A model generated the notes under the pieces. The model was not told where the DNA came from and did no database searches. It saw only the letters and a program-made list of their open reading frames with translations. Below are positions 45,073 through 53,878 of a stretch of 64,000 bases of DNA, piece by piece. Every line of letters begins with the position of its first letter. The first letter of the stretch is position 1. The stretch is taken from assembly GCA_045640985.1 (NCBI GenBank), contig JAZUFZ010000004.1, positions 1 through 64,000 on the forward strand. The letters run 5' to 3'. The translations under genes and the position numbers were made by a program. This stretch comes from Colimorpha sp045640985. Its GTDB lineage: Bacteria > Bacteroidota > Bacteroidia > Bacteroidales > P3.

Positions 45073-46461
45073 ATGAGTTTAATCAAATCAATTTCCGGCA
45101 TTCGTGGCACCATAGGTGGCGTGCCCGGCGATGGACTCAGTCCTGTCGATGTCGTAAAATTCACCACCGCATTTGCAACCTTTCTGCAACGTCGTTCTCC
45201 AGAGAAACGTCTCACACTTGTAGTGGGGCGCGACGCCCGTCTCAGCGGCGCCATGGTGGACCATCTGGTTGTGGGAACACTTATCGGAATGGGAATCGAT
45301 GTTATTGAAACCGGATTTTCCACCACTCCTACCGTGGAAGTCACCGTCGTGGACAAGCACGCCGACGGCGGTATCATTCTTACCGCAAGCCACAATCCCC
45401 GCCATTGGAACGCACTCAAGCTCCTCAACGCACAGGGCGAATTCATCGATGCCGCAGAAGGCAACGAAGTACTCCGCCTGGCTGAAAGCGATGAACTTTC
45501 CTACGCCGATGTAGAATCCCTCGGCCACGTAACCGAAGATTTCAACACCATCGACCGCCACATCCAGAAAGTGCTGGCGCTCCCTCTGGTAGATGTAGAA
45601 GCCATCCGCAAGGCCAACTTCAAAGTAGCTGTCGATGCCGTCAATTCCACCGGCGGAATTGCCATTCCTCGCCTGCTGCGCGCCTTGGGCGTAAACCAGG
45701 TCGTAGAGCTCAACTGTGAGCCCACAGGAGACTTTGCCCATCTGCCCGAACCCATTCCTCAGAACCTTACCCAGATTGCTACCGAAGTACCACAGCAGCA
45801 TTGCGACCTCGGTATCGTAGTGGACCCCGACGTGGACCGGCTCGCACTCATCTGCGAAACCGGCCAGATGTTCGGTGAAGAATACACGCTTGTTTCCGTT
45901 GCCGACTATGTGCTTTCCCACACCCCCGGAAACACCGTAAGCAACCTCTCCTCTACCCGCGCCCTGCGCGACATCACCCTCAGCCACGGCGGTTCCTACA
46001 GTGCCGCTGCCGTAGGTGAAGTGAACGTGGTTACCAAGATGAAAGAAACCCATGCCATTATCGGCGGCGAAGGCAACGGAGGCGTCATTTATCCAGAACT
46101 GCACTACGGACGCGATGCGCTGGTGGGCGTTGCCCTCTTCCTCAGCCTCCTGGCTCACAAAGGATGCAAAGTGTCCGAACTGCGCAAGACTTTCCCCAAC
46201 TATGAGATTTCCAAGAACCGCAAAGACCTCACCCCCGACATGGATGTGGATATGATCCTCGCCAGAATGGCTGAGAAATACCAGCATGAGCAGGTCAATA
46301 CCATCGACGGCGTAAAGATCGACTTTGCCGACAGCTGGGTACATCTGCGCAAGTCCAACACCGAACCCATCATCCGCATCTATTCCGAGGCAGCCACTAC
46401 CGAAAAGGCCGACGCACTCGCACAGCAGATTATCTCTGATATCGAATCCTTAATAAAATAA
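45073..46461 (+). CDS. glmM: Phosphoglucosamine mutase-type phosphohexomutase
   Basis: 462 residues. The N-terminal SISGIRGTIGG, the phosphoserine loop ILTASHNPRHWN (catalytic Ser106), the metal loop VDPDVDRLALI, the sugar-binding GEGNGGVI and the C-terminal phosphate loop RKSNTEPIIRIY are all present and in order. GlmM makes glucosamine-1-phosphate for peptidoglycan and LPS; a phosphomannomutase function cannot be fully excluded. A PspC gene follows after 4 bp. Confidence 0.88.
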   Translation: MSLIKSISGIRGTIGGVPGDGLSPVDVVKFTTAFATFLQRRSPEKRLTLVVGRDARLSGAMVDHLVVGTLIGMGIDVIETGFSTTPTVEVTVVDKHADGGIILTASHNPRHWNALKLLNAQGEFIDAAEGNEVLRLAESDELSYADVESLGHVTEDFNTIDRHIQKVLALPLVDVEAIRKANFKVAVDAVNSTGGIAIPRLLRALGVNQVVELNCEPTGDFAHLPEPIPQNLTQIATEVPQQHCDLGIVVDPDVDRLALICETGQMFGEEYTLVSVADYVLSHTPGNTVSNLSSTRALRDITLSHGGSYSAAAVGEVNVVTKMKETHAIIGGEGNGGVIYPELHYGRDALVGVALFLSLLAHKGCKVSELRKTFPNYEISKNRKDLTPDMDVDMILARMAEKYQHEQVNTIDGVKIDFADSWVHLRKSNTEPIIRIYSEAATTEKADALAQQIISDIESLIK

Positions 46462-46465
46462 CACC

Positions 46466-46666
46466 ATGGAAGAAGAAAGATCATACAAAAAACTCACCCG
46501 CAGCCTGAGCGACAAAAAACTCGGAGGCGTTTGTGGCGGTTTCGCCAAATATCTCAATGTGGACCCGACCGTGATGAGAATACTCTTTCTCATTGCCTTC
46601 CTCTGCGGCACTATCGGTCTTTGGGTTTATCTCGTATGCTGGCTGGTTATGCCCGAAGGCGAATAG
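46466..46666 (+). CDS. PspC-domain protein
   Basis: 66 residues, essentially a lone PspC domain: KLTRSLSDKKLGGVCGGFAKYLNVDPT then one long hydrophobic segment (MRILFLIAFLCGTIGLWVYL) and WLVMPEGE. It is a small inner-membrane protein linked to envelope-stress systems in other bacteria. Located 4 bp behind glmM and followed by a terminator. Confidence 0.92.
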   Translation: MEEERSYKKLTRSLSDKKLGGVCGGFAKYLNVDPTVMRILFLIAFLCGTIGLWVYLVCWLVMPEGE

Positions 46667-46692
46667 TCTGCCACAACAAAGAATCCATTTAT

Positions 46693-46721
46693 TGCGGAGC
46701 CCTCTGGACTCCGCATTTTTA
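46693..46721 (+). terminator. Terminator of glmM-pspC
   Basis: TGCGGAG/CTCCGCA stem extended by CC/GG around a short loop, followed by TTTTTAGTTT. Confidence 0.8.
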
Positions 46722-46875
46722 GTTTCTCCACAAAAATACGAGACAGGAGCAGACATCAGATGAAGGTTGTGCTGATGATACCAGATACTGGCACGGAGAA
46801 CCGATACTCCCAATACCAATGAGAAAGAACAGGACGCGCTCAACTGCCTCTTAGACAAAGAGTAACCGGATAAAC

Positions 46876-47029
46876 AAACCTAACACCTAACACCTAACAA
46901 TCCAAAAAATGGATATACAAACCCTCTTTATATACTACTTAACTAACTAATATATAGATAGTTATAGAGTGTTTGAAGAAATAATGATACCCTCAAAAAT
47001 TGGACTGTTAGTTGTTAGTTGTTAGGTTT
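46876..47029. repeat. 154-bp nested inverted-repeat element with CCTAACA arms
   Basis: Outer arms of 29 bp (46876-46904 and 47001-47029) match in all but four positions; each carries three copies of (C/A)CTAACA. Inside, AAACCCTCT and AGAGTGTTT form a second, weaker pair. It looks like a small non-autonomous mobile element or a repeated cruciform. It sits at the left edge of the methylase island, in the 855-bp region 46667-47521 that has no clear gene. Confidence 0.75.
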
Positions 47030-47065
47030 TACAACTCAAACATTTCTCTAAAAAGCACAACTACA

Positions 47066-47239
47066 ATGAAATACGACATTACAAAACCCACTTCACCCAA
47101 GATGCCGGAGCTCGGCAAGGGGGCAGAATGCCTCAAACTGATGCCATTTCAAGCCTCAAAAAGGTTGAATGGCTCCAGTTTCAGGTTCGGTTTCCCATTT
47201 TTTGCGAAAAACAGGCGTAGAAGAATTTTCAATAATTGA
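47066..47239 (+). CDS. Doubtful small ORF or gene remnant
   Basis: 57 codons from ATG 47066, 36 bases behind the nested inverted repeat. The peptide opens MKYDITKPTSPKMPELGKG and turns basic at the end (NRRRRIF). The first ~35 residues look coding in composition, the rest less so. I do not recognise it. It may be the front of a gene cut by insertion of the following repeat-rich sequence. Confidence 0.25.
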   Translation: MKYDITKPTSPKMPELGKGAECLKLMPFQASKRLNGSSFRFGFPFFAKNRRRRIFNN

Positions 47240-47350
47240 GGGAAAAAGGCCAATCTGCGGAGGTAAGTGGCGGAGAATGGGGAAAACCGTTCAATCCGGC
47301 CGCGGAAATCCGCAGGAATCTTCGCGACCTGACACCGCCGCTGTCCGGCT

Positions 47351-47394
47351 GGTAACTCCGGGGTATCTCCCTAGTATCTCCCCGGTAACTCCCT
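47351..47394 (-). repeat. Four tandem 11-bp units, GGTAWCTCC type
   Basis: GTAACTCC or GTATCTCC recurs with exactly 11-bp spacing (units starting at 47351, 47362, 47373 and 47384). It is the inverse orientation of the arrays at 9338 and 19055. Confidence 0.8.
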
Positions 47395-47521
47395 CTTCCG
47401 ACCGTCTGTGGGACAGCAGAACGACACCGCCGCCCCGGCCTTACCGGGGAGGCATCACACGGGAAAGAGTAAGCGTATGCCAATCATAACTATGACATAC
47501 GCATTCCCATGAAGGACGCTT

Positions 47522-48604
47522 TTATTTCCCGCTTTTGCGCCGGTTGCAGTCACGACAGAGCATCTGACAGTTCTCCGCAATGGTACGCCCGCCGTCACAC
47601 CACGGCGTGATATGGTCGGCTTCCATCTGCTCTATCTCAAAATGGTTTCCGCATATAGGACAAACGCCCAACTGCCGCTCATAGACTTCCCGTTTGGTAT
47701 TGGCATCGAATGCCCGAATATCCAAGTGGTGTTCATCGTGGTCAAAAACGTAGGCATAAATGCCTTTTTTGGACTCCACATCGCTGTCTGACATCAACCG
47801 GGCCACTTCTTCCTCCAGGAGGACAGCATCGTAATTCTGGTCATGGTATCTGTCATACAGCGCTCCCCAGTCTATGCCTTTCATTTCTTTGCGATACTTG
47901 GGAAATATTGCTTTCGTCCAATTTATCACACTCTGAAAATAGTTCCATAGCGCAACAGCATTAGGGTCGTGCTGATGGTTTCCCATATAAATTTCAATGT
48001 TCCCCTTGGAAATCCAGCTGATAGCGGTCTCAAGATATTTCTGCCGATTGACTTCGCCTGCCACATATTTGTTAGCCAGATTGTAGGCAGCACAGTTGTT
48101 CTTGCTGAAATATCGCTTGGCATCGCTAACCCAGGAACCCGCATACACAGCATTTCTCAACTCCTGTTCCGTCAGTTCTTCTCCGGCGATATTGATAGTC
48201 TTGAACCATTTGAGTTTTTCGCTGTCGCTGCCATTGCAGATATAGACCTGCAGCTCATAATCAAGAATCTGATTCTGCTCGTCTTCCTTCAGGTTGTGGA
48301 AATAACGGAACATATAGGCAAAGTCGCCATTGACATATTGGCAGATACTGATGGTGCGTTGCTGACCGTCGATGATTTCGTACGACCCGTCTTCGCGCAC
48401 AGCCCAATACATCACATTGAGAGGAAAACCTTGCGTTAGAGTATCAATAACGGCATCGCGCTGCTTTTCTTTATATACAAATTCGCGTTGATAGGGCGGT
48501 CTTACATCCAATTTGCCACCAAAAGCACATACGCCGTTTTCGGCATTATCTTCGTAACCTTGCGTAAGGTCGCGGACGGTTATTTTATGAAGCTCTATTT
48601 GCAT
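47522..48604 (-). CDS. DUF262-HNH nuclease, GmrSD-like
   Basis: 360 residues. The N-terminal DUF262 domain has the family signature: PPYQREFVYKEKQRDAVIDTL (residues ~37-57) and YEIIDGQQRTISI (Asp79-Gly-Gln-Gln-Arg83), an NTP-binding/hydrolysing ParB-like fold. The C-terminus is an HNH nuclease domain (VCPICGNHFEIEQMEADHITPW, then NCQMLCRDCNRRKSGK, with two CxxC zinc pairs). This is the arrangement of Type IV modification-dependent restriction enzymes, but here the gene follows a DNA methylase by 17 bp, so it may instead be the restriction partner of that methylase. Confidence 0.85.
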   Translation of the reverse strand: MQIELHKITVRDLTQGYEDNAENGVCAFGGKLDVRPPYQREFVYKEKQRDAVIDTLTQGFPLNVMYWAVREDGSYEIIDGQQRTISICQYVNGDFAYMFRYFHNLKEDEQNQILDYELQVYICNGSDSEKLKWFKTINIAGEELTEQELRNAVYAGSWVSDAKRYFSKNNCAAYNLANKYVAGEVNRQKYLETAISWISKGNIEIYMGNHQHDPNAVALWNYFQSVINWTKAIFPKYRKEMKGIDWGALYDRYHDQNYDAVLLEEEVARLMSDSDVESKKGIYAYVFDHDEHHLDIRAFDANTKREVYERQLGVCPICGNHFEIEQMEADHITPWCDGGRTIAENCQMLCRDCNRRKSGK

Positions 48605-48621
48605 AATAATTATCGTTTTTA

Positions 48622-49686
48622 TTATTGATTGTGTTCAGATTCTGCTGCAAATGATAGATTTTCTTCTTGCTGTACGTATTTCACGGTGGGATTGCGACGA
48701 CGGATAAGAATACGTGCATATTTTGGTTTACCGTTAATACATCCATCAGCATCCTTTACTAATGCGTAGTTTTTATTTTTTAATCTTTCTATATCGGTAC
48801 AATCTCTTGCATCAATGATCTCAAATTGTTCTGGATTGTATTTGTCTAAAAAGGTAATTGGCACGCCTATTATGCCGTCATAATCCATTGGAATATCGGC
48901 TGTTTTATCCACATTTATTGCGTTATAATTATCGTAACGAGGATACTCTTCAGGAGTGTATTTTTTGAAAAGAATTAGATTTTCGTGACGTTCTTTATAA
49001 TCTAAATTGGTAAACCAACGTACACCTTTTACCCTGATAAATTTATTTCCTTTTTCATCTATTCGATAACCAGCCGCATTTAATGGATAGTCTTGAGGAA
49101 CGCCAAATTCTCTATCTCCGCTATGAATGCTTGCGCCAAGCCATATTTCTCCGTTCTTTATTAATTGGAAAACTTCCTTGTATGAAGTAGCATTTACGTT
49201 ACCGATTATCAAAAATTTCTTATCATATTCTATCAATTGTGCCACATATTCTCTAAATAATGAAAATGGTGGGTTGGTCACCACAATATCGGCTTGTTTC
49301 AACAGTTCAATACACTCTTTTGAGCGGAAATCTCCGTCTCCTTGAAAATAGTTGATACCGATTTCATTCGGGTCGGGAACACGGTTGTTGTTTTTGTCTC
49401 CGTTGTATTCCAACCAGATGGCACGTTCCGAATCGTTTTGCGAAAACAAATCCCGTTCCTGGTTTTTGTAGCAAGTCGTAATGAGTTTTTTCAGTCCTAA
49501 TTTCTCAAAATTATAACTGAAATAGTGAAAAAAATTGCTGACGCGTGGATCATCGCAGTTACAAAGCACCACTTTATCCTTGAAATGCTCCTTATAATGC
49601 TTTAATTCGTTTTCTATATCCACGAGTTGAGTATAAAACTCATCCTTTTTGGCGTTTTTTGCCTGATTAAGGTTTTTATTTGCCAT
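48622..49686 (-). CDS. EcoRI-type adenine-specific DNA methyltransferase
   Basis: 354 residues from ATG 49686; the in-frame ATG ten codons earlier lies inside a hairpin. The order follows the EcoRI methylase family: KKDEFYTQLVDIENEL at the N-terminus, VVLCNCDDPRVSNFF for the cofactor region, and the catalytic VVTNPPFSLF (NPPF at 138-141) of N6-adenine methylases. Family members recognise GAATTC or related sites; the actual site here cannot be read off. No EcoRI-like nuclease is present; the only neighbour is the DUF262-HNH protein. Confidence 0.88.
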   Translation of the reverse strand: MANKNLNQAKNAKKDEFYTQLVDIENELKHYKEHFKDKVVLCNCDDPRVSNFFHYFSYNFEKLGLKKLITTCYKNQERDLFSQNDSERAIWLEYNGDKNNNRVPDPNEIGINYFQGDGDFRSKECIELLKQADIVVTNPPFSLFREYVAQLIEYDKKFLIIGNVNATSYKEVFQLIKNGEIWLGASIHSGDREFGVPQDYPLNAAGYRIDEKGNKFIRVKGVRWFTNLDYKERHENLILFKKYTPEEYPRYDNYNAINVDKTADIPMDYDGIIGVPITFLDKYNPEQFEIIDARDCTDIERLKNKNYALVKDADGCINGKPKYARILIRRRNPTVKYVQQEENLSFAAESEHNQ

Positions 49687-49687
49687 A

Positions 49688-49720
49688 ATGATTGATAGTT
49701 TTTGCATTACTATCAATCAT
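49688..49720 (-). promoter_or_regulatory. Perfect 12-bp inverted repeat at the methylase start
   Basis: ATGATTGATAGT and ACTATCAATCAT (49688-49699, 49709-49720) with a 9-base loop end one base before the start codon. It could be a hairpin hiding the start codon or an operator for autoregulation, both known ways of controlling restriction-modification genes. Confidence 0.7.
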
Positions 49721-49925
49721 CTAATCGGGCAATAAGAAAGGCGTGAACCTTCTACTCACATTCACGAGGAGCCTCGGAAGAACCCCGTTGTATCCCATAG
49801 ATTAGCTCACGCCTTAGACGCAAGCATTAACATTTGGGATACTTTGGGGAAGCCTTAGCTTCCGTGAATTTGCTTTATCCGATTATTCAAAACAATCAGT
49901 TTCCGAGGCTTTTTGTTTGAATGTG
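49721..49925 (-). ncRNA. Candidate structured leader RNA with pseudoknots
   Basis: Six perfect complementary pairs lie in 205 bases: 49722-49728 with 49879-49885 (7 bp), 49738-49746 with 49807-49815 (9 bp), 49757-49764 with 49918-49925 (8 bp), 49770-49779 with 49901-49910 (10 bp), 49790-49797 with 49835-49842 (8 bp), and hairpin 49848-49863 (6 bp, loop CTTA). The first two cross the others, as pseudoknots would. Read on the minus strand it runs straight into the methylase start. I do not recognise the class. The strand and the RNA nature are inferred. The rest of the gap, to 50011, is AT-rich. Confidence 0.5.
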
Positions 49926-50011
49926 AATAATAGCTAATGCGTTATTTCTAAATATGTTGTTTTACGATTCTATTTCCTTCAATAATATCAGTATTGTTAC
50001 AATTTTAAGAG

Positions 50012-50045
50012 AAGGCTGGCGCGGATTTTCTGCCGGACCAGCCTT
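50012..50045 (-). terminator. Possible terminator of the M3 peptidase gene
   Basis: AAGGCTGG and CCAGCCTT (8 bp) enclose a loop with further CCGG/GCGC pairing. The T run behind it is weak. Confidence 0.5.
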
Positions 50046-50063
50046 GCGGGTTCTTCTTTGTTA

Positions 50064-52163
50064 TTATTTCAGACCTCTGTTCTTGAGGAGTGGTTCTACA
50101 CTGGGATCCTTGCCGCGGAATTCGCGGTAAATGGTCATCAGGTCACGGGTGTTTCCGCTTTCGAGAATATGACGGAATTTCTTTGCCAGTTCTGGATTGT
50201 AGAGGTCTCCGCTCTCCTGGAAGGCGGCAAAGGCATCAGCATCGAGAATTGCGGTCCAGGTATAGCTGTAGTAACCGGCATCATATCCTGTGGTAAAGAT
50301 ATGCTGGAAATAAGGGCTCTTGTAACGGCTGATGATTTCAGGTATCAGACCGATCTTGTTCAGAGCATTCTGCTCGAAGGTTTCGGGATCGATATGCTGT
50401 GCTTCCTTGATGGAATAATAATCCATATCCAGCAGACTTGCTGCGAGGAGCTCCGTATTGATGAATCCCTGACCGTAGGTACGGGCTGCGGCAATCTTCT
50501 CAATCAAAGCATCAGGAATAGCTTCGCCTGTCTGATAATGTTTTGCATAATCTTTCATCACTTCGGAATTGCGGCACCAGTTCTCCATAATCTGGGAAGG
50601 CAGTTCCACAAAGTCGCGGGGCACGTTGGTGCCGGCGATGGAGCCGTAATGGCATTTTGAGAGCAGACCGTGGAGGGCATGACCGAACTCGTGGAAAAGG
50701 GTCTCGCTTTCATCAAAGTTCAGCATAGAAGGCTTGTCGCCGGTAGGTCTGGTGAAGTTGCAGACCACCTGGATTACAGGAATCACATTATTGCCGTCCT
50801 TATCCACTTTCTGGCCGCGGAACTCGGTCATCCAGGCTCCGGAGCGTTTGCTTGCGCGTGGGAAGAAATCCATATAAAGAATGCCTATCACATTGTCGCC
50901 GTCCATTACCTCGTAAGCGTGAGCTTCTTTATCATAGTTTGGAAGGTCGGGATTCTCCTTAAAGGTGATGCCATAGAGCTTGTTGGCAACGGCGAACGCA
51001 CCTTCGCGGACTCCGTCAAGTGAGAAATAAGGTCTTACGACATCATCGTCGAGCTCGTAGCGAGCCTTGCGGAGTTTCTCGCTGTAGTAGCGCCAATCCC
51101 AAGGCTGGAGTTTTGCGTCCTTGCCGAGTTCTTCGGAGATCATCTTCTGGTATTCTGCGCATTCAGCCTTTGCCTTGTTGAGAGCTGGAGTCCAGATCTG
51201 GAGCAGACAATCGTAAACGGCTTTCGGTGTTTTGGCGAGACAGTCATCCAGTACATAATCGGCATGGGTTTCAAAGCCGAGGATATTGGCACGTTCAAGA
51301 CGGAGATTTACGAGAGTATCGATAATCTTGGTGTTGTCAAACTCACCGCCGTTGCAACGGGTGCTGTAGGCGGTCCACATCTTCTCGCGGAGGTCGCGGT
51401 TGTTGCAGTTCTGCATGAAAGGCTCCCAGCTGGGCATCTGAAGCGTGAACAGATAGCCACCCTTTTCGCCGGCTGTCTCTTTGGCTGCGGAGAGCTGACC
51501 ATCGGTAAGGCCAAGGTCTTTCACTTCCTCTTCCGTCAGGCGCAGTTCAAAGGCGTTGGTTGCCTTCAGCACATTCTGGGCAAAACGGAGGGTAAGGGAT
51601 GCGATCTGCTCATTGAGTTCACGGAAACGGGCCTGCTGTGCTTCGGGCACGTTGGCGCCGCCTCTTACAAAGCCTTTATAGGTCTCTTCCAGAAGACGCA
51701 TCTGTTCTTCGTTCAAGCCAAAAAATTCTTTCTGGTCATAAACGGCTTTCACACGATCCCAGAGCTTGGCGTTGAGACTGATGTCATCTCCATGGGCGCT
51801 CAGTTTCGGAGTTACCTCTTCGGCGATGGCTTCCATCTCATCGTTGTTCTCACACTCGCTGAGGTTGAAGAAAACGCCGCAAACCTTGTCGAGCAGTTCG
51901 CCGCTGTACTCCATGGCTTCGATGGTATTCTCGAAAGTCGGGGCTTCTGGATTGTTTACAATTGAGTCGATTTCAGCCTTCTGCCGGGCCATACCTTCTT
52001 CAAAAGCGGGCATATAATGCTCAGCTTTGATCTGTTCAAACGGGGGCAAGCCATAAGGGGTGTCCCACTCTGCGAAAAATGGGTTTTCCATGTTGTTTTT
52101 GTTTCCGCATGAAGCCATAGCCAACATGGCTATTCCACATGCAATCAACGATACTTTTTTCAT
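50064..52163 (-). CDS. dcp: M3-family metallopeptidase lipoprotein (Dcp-like)
   Basis: 699 residues, close to the usual ~680-700 of peptidyl-dipeptidase Dcp/oligopeptidase A. The zinc motif is HEFGHALHGL (His491, Glu492, His495) with the downstream ligand Glu in the NWCRN region typical of the family. The N-terminus is a lipoprotein signal (MKKVSLIACGIAMLAMASC, Cys19), so it acts at the periplasmic face or outer membrane. It lies 57 bp behind the thioredoxin-protein gene and is probably in the same unit. Confidence 0.92.
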   Translation of the reverse strand: MKKVSLIACGIAMLAMASCGNKNNMENPFFAEWDTPYGLPPFEQIKAEHYMPAFEEGMARQKAEIDSIVNNPEAPTFENTIEAMEYSGELLDKVCGVFFNLSECENNDEMEAIAEEVTPKLSAHGDDISLNAKLWDRVKAVYDQKEFFGLNEEQMRLLEETYKGFVRGGANVPEAQQARFRELNEQIASLTLRFAQNVLKATNAFELRLTEEEVKDLGLTDGQLSAAKETAGEKGGYLFTLQMPSWEPFMQNCNNRDLREKMWTAYSTRCNGGEFDNTKIIDTLVNLRLERANILGFETHADYVLDDCLAKTPKAVYDCLLQIWTPALNKAKAECAEYQKMISEELGKDAKLQPWDWRYYSEKLRKARYELDDDVVRPYFSLDGVREGAFAVANKLYGITFKENPDLPNYDKEAHAYEVMDGDNVIGILYMDFFPRASKRSGAWMTEFRGQKVDKDGNNVIPVIQVVCNFTRPTGDKPSMLNFDESETLFHEFGHALHGLLSKCHYGSIAGTNVPRDFVELPSQIMENWCRNSEVMKDYAKHYQTGEAIPDALIEKIAAARTYGQGFINTELLAASLLDMDYYSIKEAQHIDPETFEQNALNKIGLIPEIISRYKSPYFQHIFTTGYDAGYYSYTWTAILDADAFAAFQESGDLYNPELAKKFRHILESGNTRDLMTIYREFRGKDPSVEPLLKNRGLK

Positions 52164-52220
52164 TTCTATATTAGTTTATATTATTTTTCCCGTATCAGTC
52201 TTTCGGTCTCTAAAGTCATA

Positions 52221-53639
52221 TCAATCTTCGTATCTCAAGAGTTTTTCAAAGAGTTCCGCATCGAAATGCTTGGCAATGATAGTGTTCTTGGAATCCAGCA
52301 GGAACGTCTGCGGCGTGGATTCCACATCATATACCTCGCGCCAGTCCACGTTTGCCTCCCCGCCGTTCAAGTGGAACCAGCCCTCCAGGTCGTGTTTCTT
52401 AATGAAGTTCTTCCAGAGTTCCACCGTATGTTCGTCGGGCTCCGTCATCACGGCATATACCGAGATACGGAATTCCTTGATCATTCGCGTCCAGGCCTCG
52501 TACAGCGCCGGCACCATTGTCTTGCAATGGCCGCAGGTGGGCGACCAGAAGAGCAGCAGTTTGAAGTCTCCGCCCGTCTGATGCAGCGAATGGGCCCAGC
52601 CCAAGGTGTCCTTCATAATCAGTTCCGGGGCAGTCTTTCCCACCAGAATATTCTCCCATTTGTTGGCTCTTACGATCTGTTCTTCCACCACACTGGGGCT
52701 CATCCAGGTAACCAGACCCGACTCCCAGTAGCGGCGTACCAGATGCACATATACCTCGTCATATACCATTACCTTGCTCTGGAGATAATATTCCGTGATA
52801 TCATGTATGAGATAACGGAACACATCCTCTGCGCCGCGGCTCCGGTCGATCAGCGAATCCAGATACGGCGTCAGCAGTTTCGGAGGCAGTCCGTTCAGCG
52901 TCTTCTCGATATAGGTTCTTGTCGGGGTCTTGAAAATATCCCTCGGCGTTCTCACGATCCAGTTCTCGTCCAGCGGGATATAGTCCCAGTAATGGGTAGC
53001 ATAGTATTCATAGCGCTGCTGAGGCGTAAGGGTATCGCCGTTCTCCCCCACCACCGGCGGAATCACCGGACGGGTGGCGTTGGTCAGCTTTGCCAGCATA
53101 CTTTCGGGATGGTCCTTTATGATATCCAGTTTCATCTGGTCGATTTCCTGACGGCGCTGGAGCCGATACTGCGCATATTCCGCGCTGTCGCGGCCCTCGC
53201 GGCCTTCGGCTATGGCCTTCGTAATTTCGGCACTCCTGCGGTGGAAATCGCACATCAGTTCATTTTCCTTCGACCCTTTTACCGTCATCGTGGACGACCA
53301 GGCGCCCGCCTGTGCCGTGAACTCAAAATCAATCTTTTCGTTATATACCACCCAATCCACGAACTCTCCTTTGTCATTGGCGAAGAAATACAGACCCGGC
53401 TTCAGCTCCCTTTTCTTGTTCTCAAACACAAAGCGCCCCTTCTTGTCGAGAAAGGCCGTGTCCAGAACGTAGGAATTGCCCAGCATATAATAGCCCATCA
53501 TAAGCATACTGTCCTGTCCGCCCACCGAAGTCATCACGATATGATAGCCTTTGCTGCCCGAAGGCTTCGCTGATAAAGGATTGCTTCCCGCCAGCAGGCA
53601 CAGTCCTACCATAATGATACAAAATATCCGCCTTGTCAT
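52221..53639 (-). CDS. Exported thioredoxin-like protein (DUF4369/DUF5106 type)
   Basis: 472 residues with a signal peptide (MTRRIFCIIMVGLCLLAGSNPLSA). Residues ~30-130 fit a DUF4369-like beta domain, the middle is a helical DUF5106-like part, and the C-terminal ~150 residues are a TlpA-type thioredoxin fold with active site CGHC (Cys369, Cys372) in LLFWSPTCGHCKTMVPAL and the cis-Pro in STPQTFLLD. CGHC favours isomerase-like redox behaviour. It is likely a periplasmic thiol oxidoreductase of the type found only in Bacteroidota. Confidence 0.85.
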   Translation of the reverse strand: MTRRIFCIIMVGLCLLAGSNPLSAKPSGSKGYHIVMTSVGGQDSMLMMGYYMLGNSYVLDTAFLDKKGRFVFENKKRELKPGLYFFANDKGEFVDWVVYNEKIDFEFTAQAGAWSSTMTVKGSKENELMCDFHRRSAEITKAIAEGREGRDSAEYAQYRLQRRQEIDQMKLDIIKDHPESMLAKLTNATRPVIPPVVGENGDTLTPQQRYEYYATHYWDYIPLDENWIVRTPRDIFKTPTRTYIEKTLNGLPPKLLTPYLDSLIDRSRGAEDVFRYLIHDITEYYLQSKVMVYDEVYVHLVRRYWESGLVTWMSPSVVEEQIVRANKWENILVGKTAPELIMKDTLGWAHSLHQTGGDFKLLLFWSPTCGHCKTMVPALYEAWTRMIKEFRISVYAVMTEPDEHTVELWKNFIKKHDLEGWFHLNGGEANVDWREVYDVESTPQTFLLDSKNTIIAKHFDAELFEKLLRYED

Positions 53640-53702
53640 TTTTTTATTGTAATTTATTTATTTGTACTACTTTATATAGTTCACGCGTCAGAATTTGACG
53701 AT

Positions 53703-53711
53703 ACAAAGATA
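53703..53711 (-). promoter_or_regulatory. -7 element of the thioredoxin-protein gene
   Basis: TATCTTTGT on the minus strand; it matches TAnnTTTG. Confidence 0.5.
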
Positions 53712-53878
53712 CTCCTTTTTTTTGACATTATGGATAATTTCCAAATTTTTTTTCAACATTGCCCCTTTCCAAGCCCATTTCAGCCACATTCTAAGCGGTT
53801 TACAAGCCCCGGAATCCGTCATTCTTTCCCGCGCCGAAATTTTGAGATTCCGCCCCTTCTACTGCGCTGAAAATAAGG

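Noticed and set aside
45088..46344. 418-codon open frame opposite glmM
   Set aside because: glmM is complete with all phosphohexomutase loops. The antisense product is Val/Gly/His-rich low-complexity sequence, a by-product of codon bias.
49738..49815. AGGCGTGA...TCACGCCT considered as an integron attC site
   Set aside because: The attC core sequences are absent and no integrase is nearby.
52266..53573. 435-codon open frame opposite the thioredoxin protein
   Set aside because: The sense gene has a signal peptide and CGHC site; the antisense frame has no promoter or recognisable domain.
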